Below, in pieces: positions 29,605 to 39,213 of a DNA stretch of 64,000 nt (position 1 is the first letter of the stretch; each line of letters starts with the position of its first letter). The stretch comes from Lysobacter firmicutimachus (GTDB taxonomy: Bacteria > Pseudomonadota > Gammaproteobacteria > Xanthomonadales > Xanthomonadaceae). Location of the stretch: positions 2,046,001 to 2,110,000 of the forward strand of contig NZ_JBANDL010000002.1 in assembly GCF_037027445.1 (NCBI RefSeq), read 5' to 3'. Below the pieces are notes generated by a model. The model had not been told where the DNA came from. It made no database searches and saw only the letters and a list, made by a program, of their open reading frames with translations. The position numbers and the translations under genes are program-made.

Positions 29605-29728
29605 GTAGGAGCGACGCGAGCCGCGACTGTGTCGCGATTGGCGTCGCCGCCCCTGCCATCGACGTTCGATCCATCCGGGGCTGCGCCGCCGCTCACGGTT
29701 TCGCGGTCGCGGCTCGCGCCGCTCCTGC
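29605..29728. repeat. Inverted pair of GTAG REP palindromes
   Basis: Unit at 29605-29627 (GTAGGAGCGACGCGAGCC..) and an inverted one at 29706-29728 that ends CTGC instead of CTAC. They lie in the 29457-29880 spacer upstream of icmF, where I saw no gene. Confidence 0.75.
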
Positions 29729-29880
29729 CCCGGACTGCACGGTTGCGGCCGCGACCTGCGTCGCAGCCGCGGTTTCTTCGCTGCAAACCCGCCTAGCACC
29801 ATCCCCCACCGCACGGCAAGCCCGCGAACGCGGGCGCCCGTGCGGAGCTACAATGCGCGCAGCCCGCAACGCGTATCGAG

Positions 29881-32800
29881 ATGCCCATGAGCACCACCGC
29901 TGCCAACGTTCCCGCCGCTCAGCCCGACGCCACCCCGCTGCGTTTCGTCACCGCCGCCAGCCTGTTCGACGGCCACGACGCGGCGATCAACATCATGCGT
30001 CGCCTGATCCAGGGGCAGGGCGCCGAAGTCGTCCATCTCGGCCATAACCGCTCGGTCGAGGACGTGGTCCGCGCCGCGCTGCAGGAAGACGCCGACGGCA
30101 TCGCTCTGTCCAGTTACCAGGGCGGCCACGTCGAGTACTTCAAGTACATGGTCGACATGCTCAAGGAGCGCGGCGCCGGCCACATCCGCGTGTTCGGCGG
30201 CGGCGGCGGCACCATCACGCCGGAAGAGATCCGCGAACTGCAGGCCTACGGCGTCGAGCGCATCTACCACCCCAACGACGGCATGCACATGGGCCTGGTG
30301 GCGATGATCGAGGACGTGGTGCGCCGCGCCAGCGACGCGCGCTTGCCGACCGAAGACACGCCGCCGGTCGCGCACATCGACGACGAGATCAGCATCGGCC
30401 GCACCCTCAGCGCGATCGAAGAGAACGCGCTCGACGAGGCGCAACTGGCGCACCTGCGCAAGCAATGGCAGCTGGCCGGCGGCAAGACTCCGGTGGTCGG
30501 CATCACCGGCACCGGCGGCGCCGGCAAGTCCTCGGTCACCGACGAACTGCTCAACCGCTTCCTGGCCCATTTCCCCGAGATGCGCATCGCGGTGATCTCG
30601 GTCGACCCGACCCGTCGCCGCACCGGCGGCGCGCTGCTCGGCGACCGCATCCGGATGAATTCGCTGCGCAGCCATCGCGTCTACATGCGCTCGATGGCCA
30701 CCCGCCGGCAGAACTCGGCCACCAACACCGTGCTCAAGGACTGCATCGGCTTCCTGCGCAGCCTGGGCTACGACCTGGTCATCGTCGAAACCGCCGGCAT
30801 CGGCCAGAGCGATTCGGAGATCGTCGACCTGGTCGACTTCCCGATGTACGTCATGACCAGCGACTTCGGCGCGCCGAGCCAGCTGGAAAAGATCGACATG
30901 CTCGACTACGCCGAGCTGGTCGTGCTCAACAAGTTCGACAAGCGCGGCGCCGAGGACGCGCTGCGCGACGTGCGCAAGCAGTGGAAGCGCAACCGCGTCG
31001 CCTTCAGCACCCGCGACGAGGACGTCCCGGTCTATCCGACCATCGCCAGCCAGTTCAACGACCCGGGCATCAGCTGGATGTTCGTCAACCTGTGCCGGTT
31101 GCTGCGCGAGAAGCTGGGATTGGGGAGTGGGGATTCGGGATTGGGCAACAGCCGCTGCGATTATCAGCCGCAGGTCGATACCTCGCTGAAGGAGCCGCGC
31201 GCGACCGTGCTGATCCCGGGCAGCCGGGTGCGCTACCTGGCCGAGATCGCCGAGCAGGGCCGCTCGATCAACAAGCAGATCGAGACCCAGGCCGAAATCG
31301 CCGACCGGGCGCAGTCGTATTGGCAGTCGCTGCGCGATCTGGAAGACGGCGCCTTGCCCAAGGCGCTGGACCTGTATGCCGGCGAAGCGCTGCTGGCCGA
31401 CGGCCAGGCCGCCGACCGCACCCTGCTGACCCTGCGCCAGCGCTACAACGACGCCGTCCAATCGCTCACCTCCGAAGCGCTGAAGCTGCTGCGCGACTGG
31501 CCGGCGCGGCTGAAGTCGATCACCGACGAGGTCAACGAGTACAAGGTCCGCGACAAGGTCATCCGGGTCGAGAACTACCGCGAATCGCTGAGCCACCAGC
31601 AGATCCCGAAGATCGCCGCGCCGACCTACAAGAGCTGGGGCGAGCTGCTGACCTTCCTGCAGAAGGAAAACCTGCCCGGCTATTACCCCTACACCGGCGG
31701 CGTCTACCCCTACCGCCGCACCGGCGAAGACCCGATCCGCATGTTCGCCGGCGAGGGCACCCCGGAGCGCACCAACCGTCGCTTCCATTATCTCAGCGTC
31801 GGCCAGCCGGCCGCGCGCCTGTCGACCGCGTTCGACAGCGTCACCCTGTACGGCGAAGACCCGGCAGTGCGCCCGGACATCTTCGGCAAGATCGGCAATT
31901 CCGGGGTCAACATCGCCTCGCTGGACGACATGAAGAAGCTGTACTCCGGCTTCGACCTGTGCGCGCCCAGCACTTCGGTGTCGATGACCATCAACGGCCC
32001 GGCGCCGATCATCCTGGCGATGTTCATGAACACCGCCGTCGACCAGCAGGTCGAGAAGTACCTGCGCGAGGACCAGTCGCGCTGGGACGAGGCGCGGGCC
32101 AAGATCGACGCCCTGTTCGAGGGCCGCCAGCGCCCGCAGTACAGCGGCCAGCTGCCCGAAACCAACGACGGCCTCGGCCTGGGCCTGCTCGGCGTCACCG
32201 GCGACCAGATCGTCGACGCCGAGACCTACCAGCGCATCCGCGACAAGACCCTGGCCACCGTGCGCGGCACCGTCCAGGCCGACATCCTGAAAGAGGACCA
32301 GGCCCAGAACACCTGCATCTTCAGCACCGAGTTCGCCCTGCGCATGATGGGCGACATCCAGCAGTTCTTCGTCGACAAGAACGTGCGCAACTTCTATTCG
32401 GTGTCGATCTCCGGCTACCACATCGCCGAAGCCGGCGCGAACCCGATCAGCCAGCTGGCCTTCACCCTGTCGAACGGCTTCACCATCGTCGAGTACTACC
32501 TCGCCCGCGGGATGAAGATCGACGACTTCGCGCCCAACCTGTCGTTCTTCTTCAGCAACGGCATGGACCCGGAGTACACCGTGATCGGCCGCGTCGCCCG
32601 CCGGATCTGGGCCCGCGCGATGCGCGAGCGCTACGGCGCCGACCCGCGCAGCCAGATGATGAAGTACCACATCCAGACCTCGGGCCGCTCGCTGCACGCC
32701 CAGGAAATCCAGTTCAACGACATCCGCACCACCTTGCAGGCCCTGTACGCGCTGTTCGACAACTGCAACAGCCTGCACACCAACGCCTACGACGAAGCCA

Positions 32801-33366
32801 TCACCACCCCGACCGAGGAAAGCGTCCGTCGTGCGGTCGCGATCCAGATGATCATCAACAAGGAGCTGGGGCTGAACTTCAACGAGAACCCCTGGCAGGG
32901 CAGCTTCATCGTCGACAAGCTCACCGACATCGTCGAAGAGGCGGTGTACAAGGAGTTCGAGGCGATCAGCGAGCGCGGCGGCGTGCTCGGCGCGATGGAC
33001 ACCATGTACCAGCGCGGCAAGATCCAGGAAGAAAGCCTGTATTACGAGCACAAGAAGCACGACGGCAGCCTGCCGCTGGTCGGCGTCAACACCTTCCTGC
33101 CCAAGGATCACGGCGGCGACATCGTCACCGAGATCGAGCTGATCCGTTCGACCGAAAGCGAGAAGGGCCAGCAGATCGACAACGTCCAGGCCTACCAGGC
33201 CGGCCGCAACGGCTACGCCGGCGAAGGCCTGCGCGGCCTGCAAGCCGCCGCGCGCGAACGCCGCAACGTGTTCGCCAGCCTGATGGAAGCGGTCAAGACC
33301 CACAGCCTGGGCCAGATCAGCCACGCCCTGTACGACGTCGGCGGCGAGTACCGCCGCAACATGTAA
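29881..33366 (+). CDS. icmF: Fused isobutyryl-CoA mutase IcmF
   Basis: A 1161-residue coenzyme-B12 enzyme in which cobalamin-binding domain, MeaI-type G-protein chaperone and mutase domain are fused. The B12 domain (about 20-155) has DGHD with His32 as lower axial ligand and FGGGGGT. The GTPase starts at [12 protein letters not shown] (207-218). The catalytic TIM barrel has [18 protein letters not shown] (from 601) and [20 protein letters not shown]. The enzyme interconverts isobutyryl-CoA and n-butyryl-CoA; IcmF also handles isovaleryl/pivalyl-CoA, which links it to the branched-chain genes nearby. A repeat-derived 11-residue Gly-rich piece is inserted at about 412-422. The stand-alone gene ends with an intrinsic terminator. 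Confidence 0.95.
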   Translation: MPMSTTAANVPAAQPDATPLRFVTAASLFDGHDAAINIMRRLIQGQGAEVVHLGHNRSVEDVVRAALQEDADGIALSSYQGGHVEYFKYMVDMLKERGAGHIRVFGGGGGTITPEEIRELQAYGVERIYHPNDGMHMGLVAMIEDVVRRASDARLPTEDTPPVAHIDDEISIGRTLSAIEENALDEAQLAHLRKQWQLAGGKTPVVGITGTGGAGKSSVTDELLNRFLAHFPEMRIAVISVDPTRRRTGGALLGDRIRMNSLRSHRVYMRSMATRRQNSATNTVLKDCIGFLRSLGYDLVIVETAGIGQSDSEIVDLVDFPMYVMTSDFGAPSQLEKIDMLDYAELVVLNKFDKRGAEDALRDVRKQWKRNRVAFSTRDEDVPVYPTIASQFNDPGISWMFVNLCRLLREKLGLGSGDSGLGNSRCDYQPQVDTSLKEPRATVLIPGSRVRYLAEIAEQGRSINKQIETQAEIADRAQSYWQSLRDLEDGALPKALDLYAGEALLADGQAADRTLLTLRQRYNDAVQSLTSEALKLLRDWPARLKSITDEVNEYKVRDKVIRVENYRESLSHQQIPKIAAPTYKSWGELLTFLQKENLPGYYPYTGGVYPYRRTGEDPIRMFAGEGTPERTNRRFHYLSVGQPAARLSTAFDSVTLYGEDPAVRPDIFGKIGNSGVNIASLDDMKKLYSGFDLCAPSTSVSMTINGPAPIILAMFMNTAVDQQVEKYLREDQSRWDEARAKIDALFEGRQRPQYSGQLPETNDGLGLGLLGVTGDQIVDAETYQRIRDKTLATVRGTVQADILKEDQAQNTCIFSTEFALRMMGDIQQFFVDKNVRNFYSVSISGYHIAEAGANPISQLAFTLSNGFTIVEYYLARGMKIDDFAPNLSFFFSNGMDPEYTVIGRVARRIWARAMRERYGADPRSQMMKYHIQTSGRSLHAQEIQFNDIRTTLQALYALFDNCNSLHTNAYDEAITTPTEESVRRAVAIQMIINKELGLNFNENPWQGSFIVDKLTDIVEEAVYKEFEAISERGGVLGAMDTMYQRGKIQEESLYYEHKKHDGSLPLVGVNTFLPKDHGGDIVTEIELIRSTESEKGQQIDNVQAYQAGRNGYAGEGLRGLQAAARERRNVFASLMEAVKTHSLGQISHALYDVGGEYRRNM
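31114..31147 (+). repeat. GGGATTCGGG-type repeat inside icmF
   Basis: The coding sequence here reads CTGGGATTGGGGAGTGGGG followed by ATTCGGGATTGGGC, the same dispersed unit as in the 411-508 spacer. It keeps the icmF frame and adds residues [11 protein letters not shown] in the linker between the G-protein and mutase domains. Confidence 0.65.
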
Positions 33367-33395
33367 GCGAACCCCGCTGCATGGGTTCCGACGAA

Positions 33396-33425
33396 AGGCC
33401 CGCGCAAGCGGGCCTCTTCGTTTCC
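33396..33425 (+). terminator. icmF terminator
   Basis: AGGCCCGC, GCAA loop, GCGGGCCT followed by CTTCGTTTCC, 30 bases after the icmF stop. Confidence 0.75.
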
Positions 33426-33439
33426 GCGCCGCAGCCCGC

Positions 33440-33663
33440 GTAGGAGCGGCGCAAGCCGCGACAGCCGAAGCGGTGAAACACCGCGTACTCACCCGAATCG
33501 ACCGATCGCCAAGCTTCGCGGCGGCACCGCCGCGGTCCGAGCCTCGGCGGGAGACGCTTGCGACCCTCGCTTCGGTGGTCGCGGCTCACGCCGCTCCTAC
33601 AGGGGGGCGGCGCACAGACAGCGGCCACGAAACCGCCAGGGTAGGAGCGGCGCAAGCCGCGAC
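33440..33663. repeat. Three GTAG REP palindromes
   Basis: Copies at 33440-33462 (+), 33578-33600 (inverted) and 33641-33663 (+) fill the 33427-33979 spacer between icmF and the P-domain gene. No gene is supported in this spacer. Confidence 0.8.
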
Positions 33664-33979
33664 CGCGCCGCCACGCGGTCCCGCGCACCCGCCGCCAGAC
33701 CGCCCGGGCCGTTCGGATCGCGATGCTCGTGATGCCTTGACCGCCGCGCATCCGCGACGCCGATCACGCCGTCGCCGCGCGCACGCGAACCGCGCTCGCC
33801 CGCACGAAGTCGACGACCGCTCGCCGCACCTCGCCAGGACTGTGCCGCAAGCCCGTTCGTTCATCGCGAATCATGCCGGCCCTCTCAATCGCCCTATCGG
33901 GGTTCTGGGAAGATCGCCGCGCCTCACGGCACCGGCGACGCGGGGGCGTCGCCGGCATCCCTCTTTCAGGAGCGGTCTT

Positions 33980-35752
33980 ATGGCTATTCCGCTGCGACGG
34001 CTGCGCGCCGTCGCTCAGTGCGTTTGCGTATTGGCTGGACTGGCGCTGGCGACGACGAACGTCGCGTCAGCGCAAACGAAAACGCCGCCCGCCGGAAAAA
34101 CCGCGGGCGACTTCCGCATCGGCGTCGAGCCGCGCATCGTCTCCAGCAGCCGTGAAAGCTCGGTCGCGACCTTTGTCGTGCTCGACAGCATCGACCGGTT
34201 CGAGAAAGCCGCCGCGCTTACCGTGTCGAACCTGCCCGCCGGCGTCAGCGCGAAGTTCGCGCCGGCTGCGCTGGCCGCGACCGCCAACGGCAGCTCGCGT
34301 TCCAAGCTCACGTTGAACGTCGCCGCGGACGCGGCGGCCGGCACGTACCCGATCACCGTCATCGGCCGCTCCGGCGACCTGGTGCGCAGCACCACGGTCG
34401 ATCTCGTCGTGACCGCCGACGCCGGCTACAAATTGGTGCTGTCGGGCACCCAGCACGTCACGCCCATCGGCGGCAGCAGCCAACTGCCGGTCAGCGTCGT
34501 CGGCACCGCGTTCAACGCGCCGGTCACTTTGGGCGTGAGCGGCCTGCCGGCCGGCGTCCGCGCCGCGTTCGGCCTCAACCCGGTTTATCCCGGCGCCAAA
34601 GCTGCAGTCAATTCGACCCTGACCCTGCAAGCCTCCGCGCAAGCGGTGCAGGGCGTGTATCCGCTGACGATCACCGGCACGTCGGGCGGCACCGTGCGCA
34701 GCGCCCGGATCGACCTGTACGTCAATCCGGCGCCGGATTTCACGCTGTGGACGGTCGGCCGCAGCCGCGCCTTGGTGGCGGTGACCCAGCAGGCCGGCAT
34801 CAGCGGCTGGCTGGAGATCAACGCGCGCCCGCTGCATGCCTGGAACCAGCCGATCGCGTTCTCGATGGAAGGCTTGCCGGCGGGCGTGAATGCTCGCTTC
34901 AGTCCCGCGGTGGTCGACCCCTACGGCCCGACCAGCATCGCCTTTACCGCCAGCGCCGATGCCGCGCCGGGCATCTACCAGGCGAACGTCGTGGCCACGG
35001 CCGCGTCGACGACCCATCGCCTGCCGGTGCAAGTGACGGTGCTGCCGTACATCGACCCCAACCGCCTGCCCAACGAACTCACCCGCGTCGGCATGTCCCT
35101 GCGCGCCGGCGAATCCCTGTTGTTCAACATCATGAAACCGGAAGGCTACGCACCCGGCTTCTATCTCAACACCCAAGTCGGATTCGGCACCGGCCGCGGC
35201 ACGCTGTACGTGCGCGAAGGCGCGCCGCCGACCGACAGCGAATTCCACTGCCGCACTTCGGGCTTGTGGAGCACGTTCTGCCGCGTCGAACGCAACCCGC
35301 AGGCCGAGTTCCCGCTCACGTACTTCCTGCGCCTGAAAGCCGATACGGACATCGAAGGCGCCAGCGTGATGGCGGCCTACGGCGCCGATTACGACGCCCG
35401 CCCGCGGGCGCTGTTCGCCAACCCGACCGACTACCTGATCAACGACAACACCGTGATCGAAAGCCCGCTGACGGTCGGCGGGGCCAACGGCAACGGCGGC
35501 ATCGCACGGGTGAGCTACCGCGTCAGCCACCCGCACCGCAGCGATCTCAAGATCGAGCTGATCGCCCCCGACGGCCGCGCCTACCTGCTGCGCGACCACC
35601 ACAACGGCCCGATCAATCCGAGCCCGGAACTGCGCCTGGACCTGACCGACCAAGTCGCCAACGGCGTGTGGAAGCTGCGCGTCACCGACGACGTACTCGG
35701 CGGTTCCGGCACCTTGCTGCACTGGACGCTGGATTTCTTCCGCACGCCGTAG
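33980..35752 (+). CDS. Secreted protein with three Ig-like repeats, PPC-like and P-domain, no protease domain
   Basis: A 590-residue exported protein. ATG 33980 (MAIPLRRLRAVAQCV) follows AGGAG and begins a signal peptide ending ASAQ. Three similar domains of about 100 residues (44-146, 147-250, 251-355) share the core LPAGVxAxF, e.g. SNLPAGVSAKF, SGLPAGVRAAF, EGLPAGVNARF. A pre-peptidase-C-like segment covers about 360-465. The last 120 residues are a proprotein-convertase P-domain (SYRVSHPHRSDLKIELIAPDG, GVWKLRVTDDVLGGSG). P-domains usually trail a subtilisin or metalloprotease, but no catalytic motif is present. It may be a secreted adhesin or a protease helper. Confidence 0.8.
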   Translation: MAIPLRRLRAVAQCVCVLAGLALATTNVASAQTKTPPAGKTAGDFRIGVEPRIVSSSRESSVATFVVLDSIDRFEKAAALTVSNLPAGVSAKFAPAALAATANGSSRSKLTLNVAADAAAGTYPITVIGRSGDLVRSTTVDLVVTADAGYKLVLSGTQHVTPIGGSSQLPVSVVGTAFNAPVTLGVSGLPAGVRAAFGLNPVYPGAKAAVNSTLTLQASAQAVQGVYPLTITGTSGGTVRSARIDLYVNPAPDFTLWTVGRSRALVAVTQQAGISGWLEINARPLHAWNQPIAFSMEGLPAGVNARFSPAVVDPYGPTSIAFTASADAAPGIYQANVVATAASTTHRLPVQVTVLPYIDPNRLPNELTRVGMSLRAGESLLFNIMKPEGYAPGFYLNTQVGFGTGRGTLYVREGAPPTDSEFHCRTSGLWSTFCRVERNPQAEFPLTYFLRLKADTDIEGASVMAAYGADYDARPRALFANPTDYLINDNTVIESPLTVGGANGNGGIARVSYRVSHPHRSDLKIELIAPDGRAYLLRDHHNGPINPSPELRLDLTDQVANGVWKLRVTDDVLGGSGTLLHWTLDFFRTP

Positions 35753-35784
35753 CGCTGCCCGACGTCGCCCCGGCCTTTGCCGTT

Positions 35785-35913
35785 CCCCTCTGTCGCCTGC
35801 GGGAGAGGGGAACGAGTGAGGGGCACCCCGACGGAACGTCCTGAAAAAATACGCCGCACCAAAGCTGTCGCCGTGTCCCTCTCCCGCTTGCAGGAGAGGG
35901 GCCGGGGTGAGGG
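35785..35913. repeat. Direct pair of CCCTCTCCCGC..GGGAGAGGG repeats
   Basis: Two hairpin-forming units at 35785-35824 and 35876-35913 share CTC..CGC-TGC-GGAGAGGGG and end in GTGAGGG. This sequence type recurs between genes of Xanthomonadaceae. No gene is supported between 35753 and 36029. Confidence 0.6.
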
Positions 35914-36029
35914 CCTCCCGATCGAGACGATCTCCACAACCGCACGCGCCCCCGGCCGCCGCCGCATCGGTCTCTCCCCGAAACCCGGACCGCCCGTGCG
36001 GCGCCAATACGGCCGACTACAATGCGCGC

Positions 36030-36872
36030 ATGGAACGACTCCGCGCGTTGCTGGCGCAAATCGAACACGACCCCGCACTCGCACGGCCCGACGGCGTCCC
36101 GGCGCGTTTGGACGCCCTCGACCGCATCGACGCCTGCCTGCCTCATGCCGCTGCCGACCTGCGCCAAGCCGCCCAGGCCGCCGTCGACCGGCTCGAAGCG
36201 CTCAACGCGGCCTTCTACGGCGACTTGCGCGAAGACATCCGCAGCGGCCGCGGCGCCGCGCGCCTGCTGCACTACGCGACGGCCTGGGCGCGCGAGGCGC
36301 CCGCGCACGACCCGCAAGCCTACGACCTGCTCGACGAGCTGATCGCCGGCGTACTGCCGTTCGCCGAACCGCAAGCGCCGCAAATCGCGCTGACGCCGGA
36401 CATGGTGTTCTACCAGCCGACCCCGGCGCGCCATGCCCTGACGATGATCCGCGACAGCGGCCTCGCCGCCGGCGACGTCCTGGTCGACCTCGGCTCCGGC
36501 CTGGGCCACGTGCCCTTGCTCGCGGCCATCTGCACCGAGGCCGAAACCGTCGGCATCGAACTGGAACCGGCCTACGTGGCCTGTGCGCGCCAGGCGGCCC
36601 TGGCGCTGAACCTGGCCAACGCGCGCTTCGTCGAAGCCGACGCGCGCCATGCCGACCTCGCATCCGGCACCGTGTTCTACCTCTACACGCCGTTCAAGGG
36701 CGCGATCCTGGCCGAAGTGCTCCAACGCCTGCGCGAACACGCTGCGCGCCGCGCGATCCGCGTCTGCGGCTTCGGTCCCTGCACAGCGACGCTGGCCGCA
36801 CAGCCCTGGCTGGTCCGCCAGGACGTCGGCGACGCCTACGGCCCGGCGGTGTTCCGCAGCGTCGCCGCCTGA
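36030..36872 (+). CDS. Class I SAM-dependent methyltransferase
   Basis: A 280-residue cytoplasmic protein. An N-terminal helical domain of about 110 residues precedes a Rossmann-type methyltransferase fold: motif I is VLVDLGSGLGHVPLLAA, the acidic end of beta-2 is VGIELEPAY, and motif IV-like sequence is FYLYTPF. TPDMVFYQPTPARHAL just before motif I resembles Dot1-like/histone-type or rRNA methyltransferase entries. The substrate is unknown. ATG at 36030 is preferred over 35907 because the upstream codons are repeat sequence. Probably transcribed with the next two genes. Confidence 0.75.
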   Translation: MERLRALLAQIEHDPALARPDGVPARLDALDRIDACLPHAAADLRQAAQAAVDRLEALNAAFYGDLREDIRSGRGAARLLHYATAWAREAPAHDPQAYDLLDELIAGVLPFAEPQAPQIALTPDMVFYQPTPARHALTMIRDSGLAAGDVLVDLGSGLGHVPLLAAICTEAETVGIELEPAYVACARQAALALNLANARFVEADARHADLASGTVFYLYTPFKGAILAEVLQRLREHAARRAIRVCGFGPCTATLAAQPWLVRQDVGDAYGPAVFRSVAA

Positions 36873-36980
36873 GCCGGGCACCCGCCGCGCGGGTGAGCGA
36901 GGCGTGCCGGCGCCTGCGCCCGCCGCGCGCCGGACCGCCGCACCCGTAGCCACGCGCCGCCGCTCCGCGATAATGCCCGC

Positions 36981-37538
36981 ATGAGCATCTTCCTTACCGA
37001 CTTCGCCCGCCCGCGCCTGTTCCCGCGCGAACCGCGCCGCAACACCATCCAGGACATCACCCCGGAGCAGTTCGAGCGCCACCTCAACGAGAATCCGCCG
37101 CTGAAGGTGCTCGACGGCTACGCCCCGTTCTGCAAACTGCACGTGCACCGCAACTGGACCCGCACCCGCTGCCTGGCGGTGCCGATCACCGACGCCAACC
37201 GCCACCTGCTGCGCAGCGGCTACGAGGCCCGCACCCAGGACGAACTGCCGGTGCTGGTGCGCTGGTTCGAGGGCCTGGACCCGCCGGTGGCCGAGTACCT
37301 GATCGTCATCCTCTACAGCCGCGAACAACTGGCCAAGGAAGGCACCGCCATCGACGCCGACTGGGGCGTGGTCGGCTGCATGTACACCGCCGAACCGGTC
37401 GAAACCCCGATGGCCCCGATCACCATGATGCGCAACGCCCTGGGCGTGGAAGAGGGCGGCTCCGGCGTGCCGCTCGACCGCGAGGCCTACCGGCGCAGCG
37501 TCGAGTTCTGGAGCGCGCACGCCAACTGGCGCGGCTGA
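36981..37538 (+). CDS. DUF3228 family protein
   Basis: A 185-residue cytoplasmic protein of unknown function. The conserved run GYAPFCKLHVHRN, the GYEARTQDELPVLVRWF block and WGVVGCMYTAEP..PITMMRNALG are hallmarks of DUF3228, found mostly as single genes in Proteobacteria. The length is full. The conserved Cys, His and Glu residues could make a metal or catalytic site, but none has been assigned. It lies 108 bases after the methyltransferase gene on the same strand. Confidence 0.85.
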   Translation: MSIFLTDFARPRLFPREPRRNTIQDITPEQFERHLNENPPLKVLDGYAPFCKLHVHRNWTRTRCLAVPITDANRHLLRSGYEARTQDELPVLVRWFEGLDPPVAEYLIVILYSREQLAKEGTAIDADWGVVGCMYTAEPVETPMAPITMMRNALGVEEGGSGVPLDREAYRRSVEFWSAHANWRG

Positions 37539-37624
37539 ACGCAGAAACCGCGCACCGTTCGCATTGCAACCCCGCCGGATTCGTCGTACACCGGTCAGCG
37601 CTCGCCTTCATAGGAAGCGTCCGC

Positions 37625-38002
37625 ATGGACCGAACCACCGCCGGCTGCCTGTGCGGCCAAGTCCGCGTCGTCGCCACCGGCCGGCCCTACCGGGTCGGCC
37701 TGTGCCACTGCCTGGACTGCCGCAAACACCACGGCGCCCTGTTCCACGCCTCGGCGATCTTCCCCGCCGACGCGGTCAGCGTCGAAGGCGATACCCGCCA
37801 CTACCGCAACCGCCACTTCTGCCCCAACTGCGGCTCGCCGGTGTTCGGCCGCAGCGGCGACGAAGTCGAACTGAACCTCGGCGCCCTCGACGCGCCGGAT
37901 CAGTTCCAACCCACCTACGAACTGTGGACCGTCCGCCGCGAATCCTGGTTGCCGCGGTTTCCGCTGGCGCACAGTTACGAGCGCAATCGCGAAGGCATAT
38001 GA
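37625..38002 (+). CDS. GFA/CENP-V family zinc protein
   Basis: A 125-residue protein of the glutathione-dependent formaldehyde-activating (GFA) family. Zinc ligands are visible as GCLCGQVRV, LCHCLDCRK and FCPNCGSPVF (CxC, CxxC and CxxC). Members named for S-hydroxymethylglutathione formation are a minority; most have unknown substrates, so the reaction is not assigned. It is the last GC-rich gene before the AT-rich island, ending at 38002 with the composition changing within about 100 bases. Confidence 0.85.
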   Translation: MDRTTAGCLCGQVRVVATGRPYRVGLCHCLDCRKHHGALFHASAIFPADAVSVEGDTRHYRNRHFCPNCGSPVFGRSGDEVELNLGALDAPDQFQPTYELWTVRRESWLPRFPLAHSYERNREGI

Positions 38003-38171
38003 CGTGGTACGAGGAATAGGCCAAACGACTAAGCGCATTCGTTTATACGTCGCGAATGTCCGAACAAATACGGGTCCGGCGCCACCGCAATCCATGGTTG
38101 CGATTTTCTGATGTAGTCAGGATCGGTCCTTGCAGCGATCTCGATTACCGCAACTACTACGCCGCCACACC

Positions 38172-38578
38172 ATGAGCCGCATCGCCGATGTCAACCGTGC
38201 GTCGGACAACCTAGTCACCAACCCCTTGAGTGGTCCAGGCTCGCCCTTGCACCTCAATCAGAAGGCTTTGGGTCGGAACCTGGAAAAGATCGAACGCGCT
38301 GGCGTCAGCTTCGCCAGCTACAAGATCGACCTGAATTTGACGACACCAGCAGCGGCAAGCCGCAGTCGCCGATGCACTTGACCACGTACTACGCCGGCAG
38401 GCACAAAGAGGCGCGGCCGAACTGGATACACATTTCGGCTGCTTGCTGGATGCCGCCAGCAAAACGACTGGTCGTTAGCCTGACGGAATTGGCAAGGGAA
38501 ATGGTCGGTATCGCATCGACCAGGTCATGCTTGGCTGCACTAATCAGGGCGCAAAAACCGGATAGAACGTGCTCGTAG
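38172..38578 (+). pseudogene. Decayed gene of unknown family, frameshifted
   Basis: From ATG 38172 the frame reads MSRIADVNRASDNLVTNPLS to about ..VSFASYKID. It then becomes nonsense, while the next frame continues smoothly as EFDDTSSGKPQSPMHLTTYY..KEARPNWIHISA near 38333-38430. A one-base loss at about 38335 explains this. After that the second frame loses quality and ends at 38578. I do not recognise the family. It marks the left edge of the island and suggests an older insertion that is being eroded. Confidence 0.5.
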
Positions 38579-39213
38579 TCGGAGGATGATTGGACGATGC
38601 AGCGTACCGCCGCGCCCGCAACCGGATCGAGGGGCTGCGCAAGTGCCGGTCGAGCAATCAGCAGTGGTCGACCAAGTTCAATAGGGCGTAATCGGCAGAT
38701 TTCGCAGAGCACGCAGGCGTCCTGGAGGGCTGCGCGAGCGCTCGTAACTCTGTAGGAACGAACTCTAGCCACAGCACCGGCCACATTCCAGAATCGTCTT
38801 AGAACTAAGTGCTTAAACGCTATGTGCGCCTACTGCTTTATGCAATGCTCCGCCTATTGCAGGTCTAGATCGGGCGTGAGCTCGTCGTGATCCAGGGAGG
38901 AGCGTTGAGTGGAATGTTCTAGAGGTGGTCACCCCAGTGGACAACGTCCAGCGTATAGCTCCGCCAAATGGCAGGAAGGCTCCCGCATTGAGCGCCTCTC
39001 CTGATAGATTTCGCTTCAATCTGATCCGACAAGGCAGGGAAGTTGGGCTAAGACTTGGGGCCCGTACGTAGTTGAAAAAATTTCAGGATGGAAAGTGTAG
39101 CTAAACAAGGTGAATGCTAGTGAGCCGATGTCGCTACTGTAGGAGGGGAAAGGTTTATTCAATGGTAGCTTGCATGCGATAGCTGCTTGATAAAAATCTA
39201 CTGGAGTAAATAA
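38579..39213. other. Island spacer with gene debris
   Basis: About 635 bases with several short broken frames. One piece in a single frame (LDDAAYRRARNRIEGL.., 38591-38692) looks protein-like but begins after a stop and ends at TAA. The AT content rises towards 39213. No tRNA, integrase or obvious attachment repeat was seen. The 100 bases before 39214 should hold the promoter of the ATPase gene. Confidence 0.4.
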
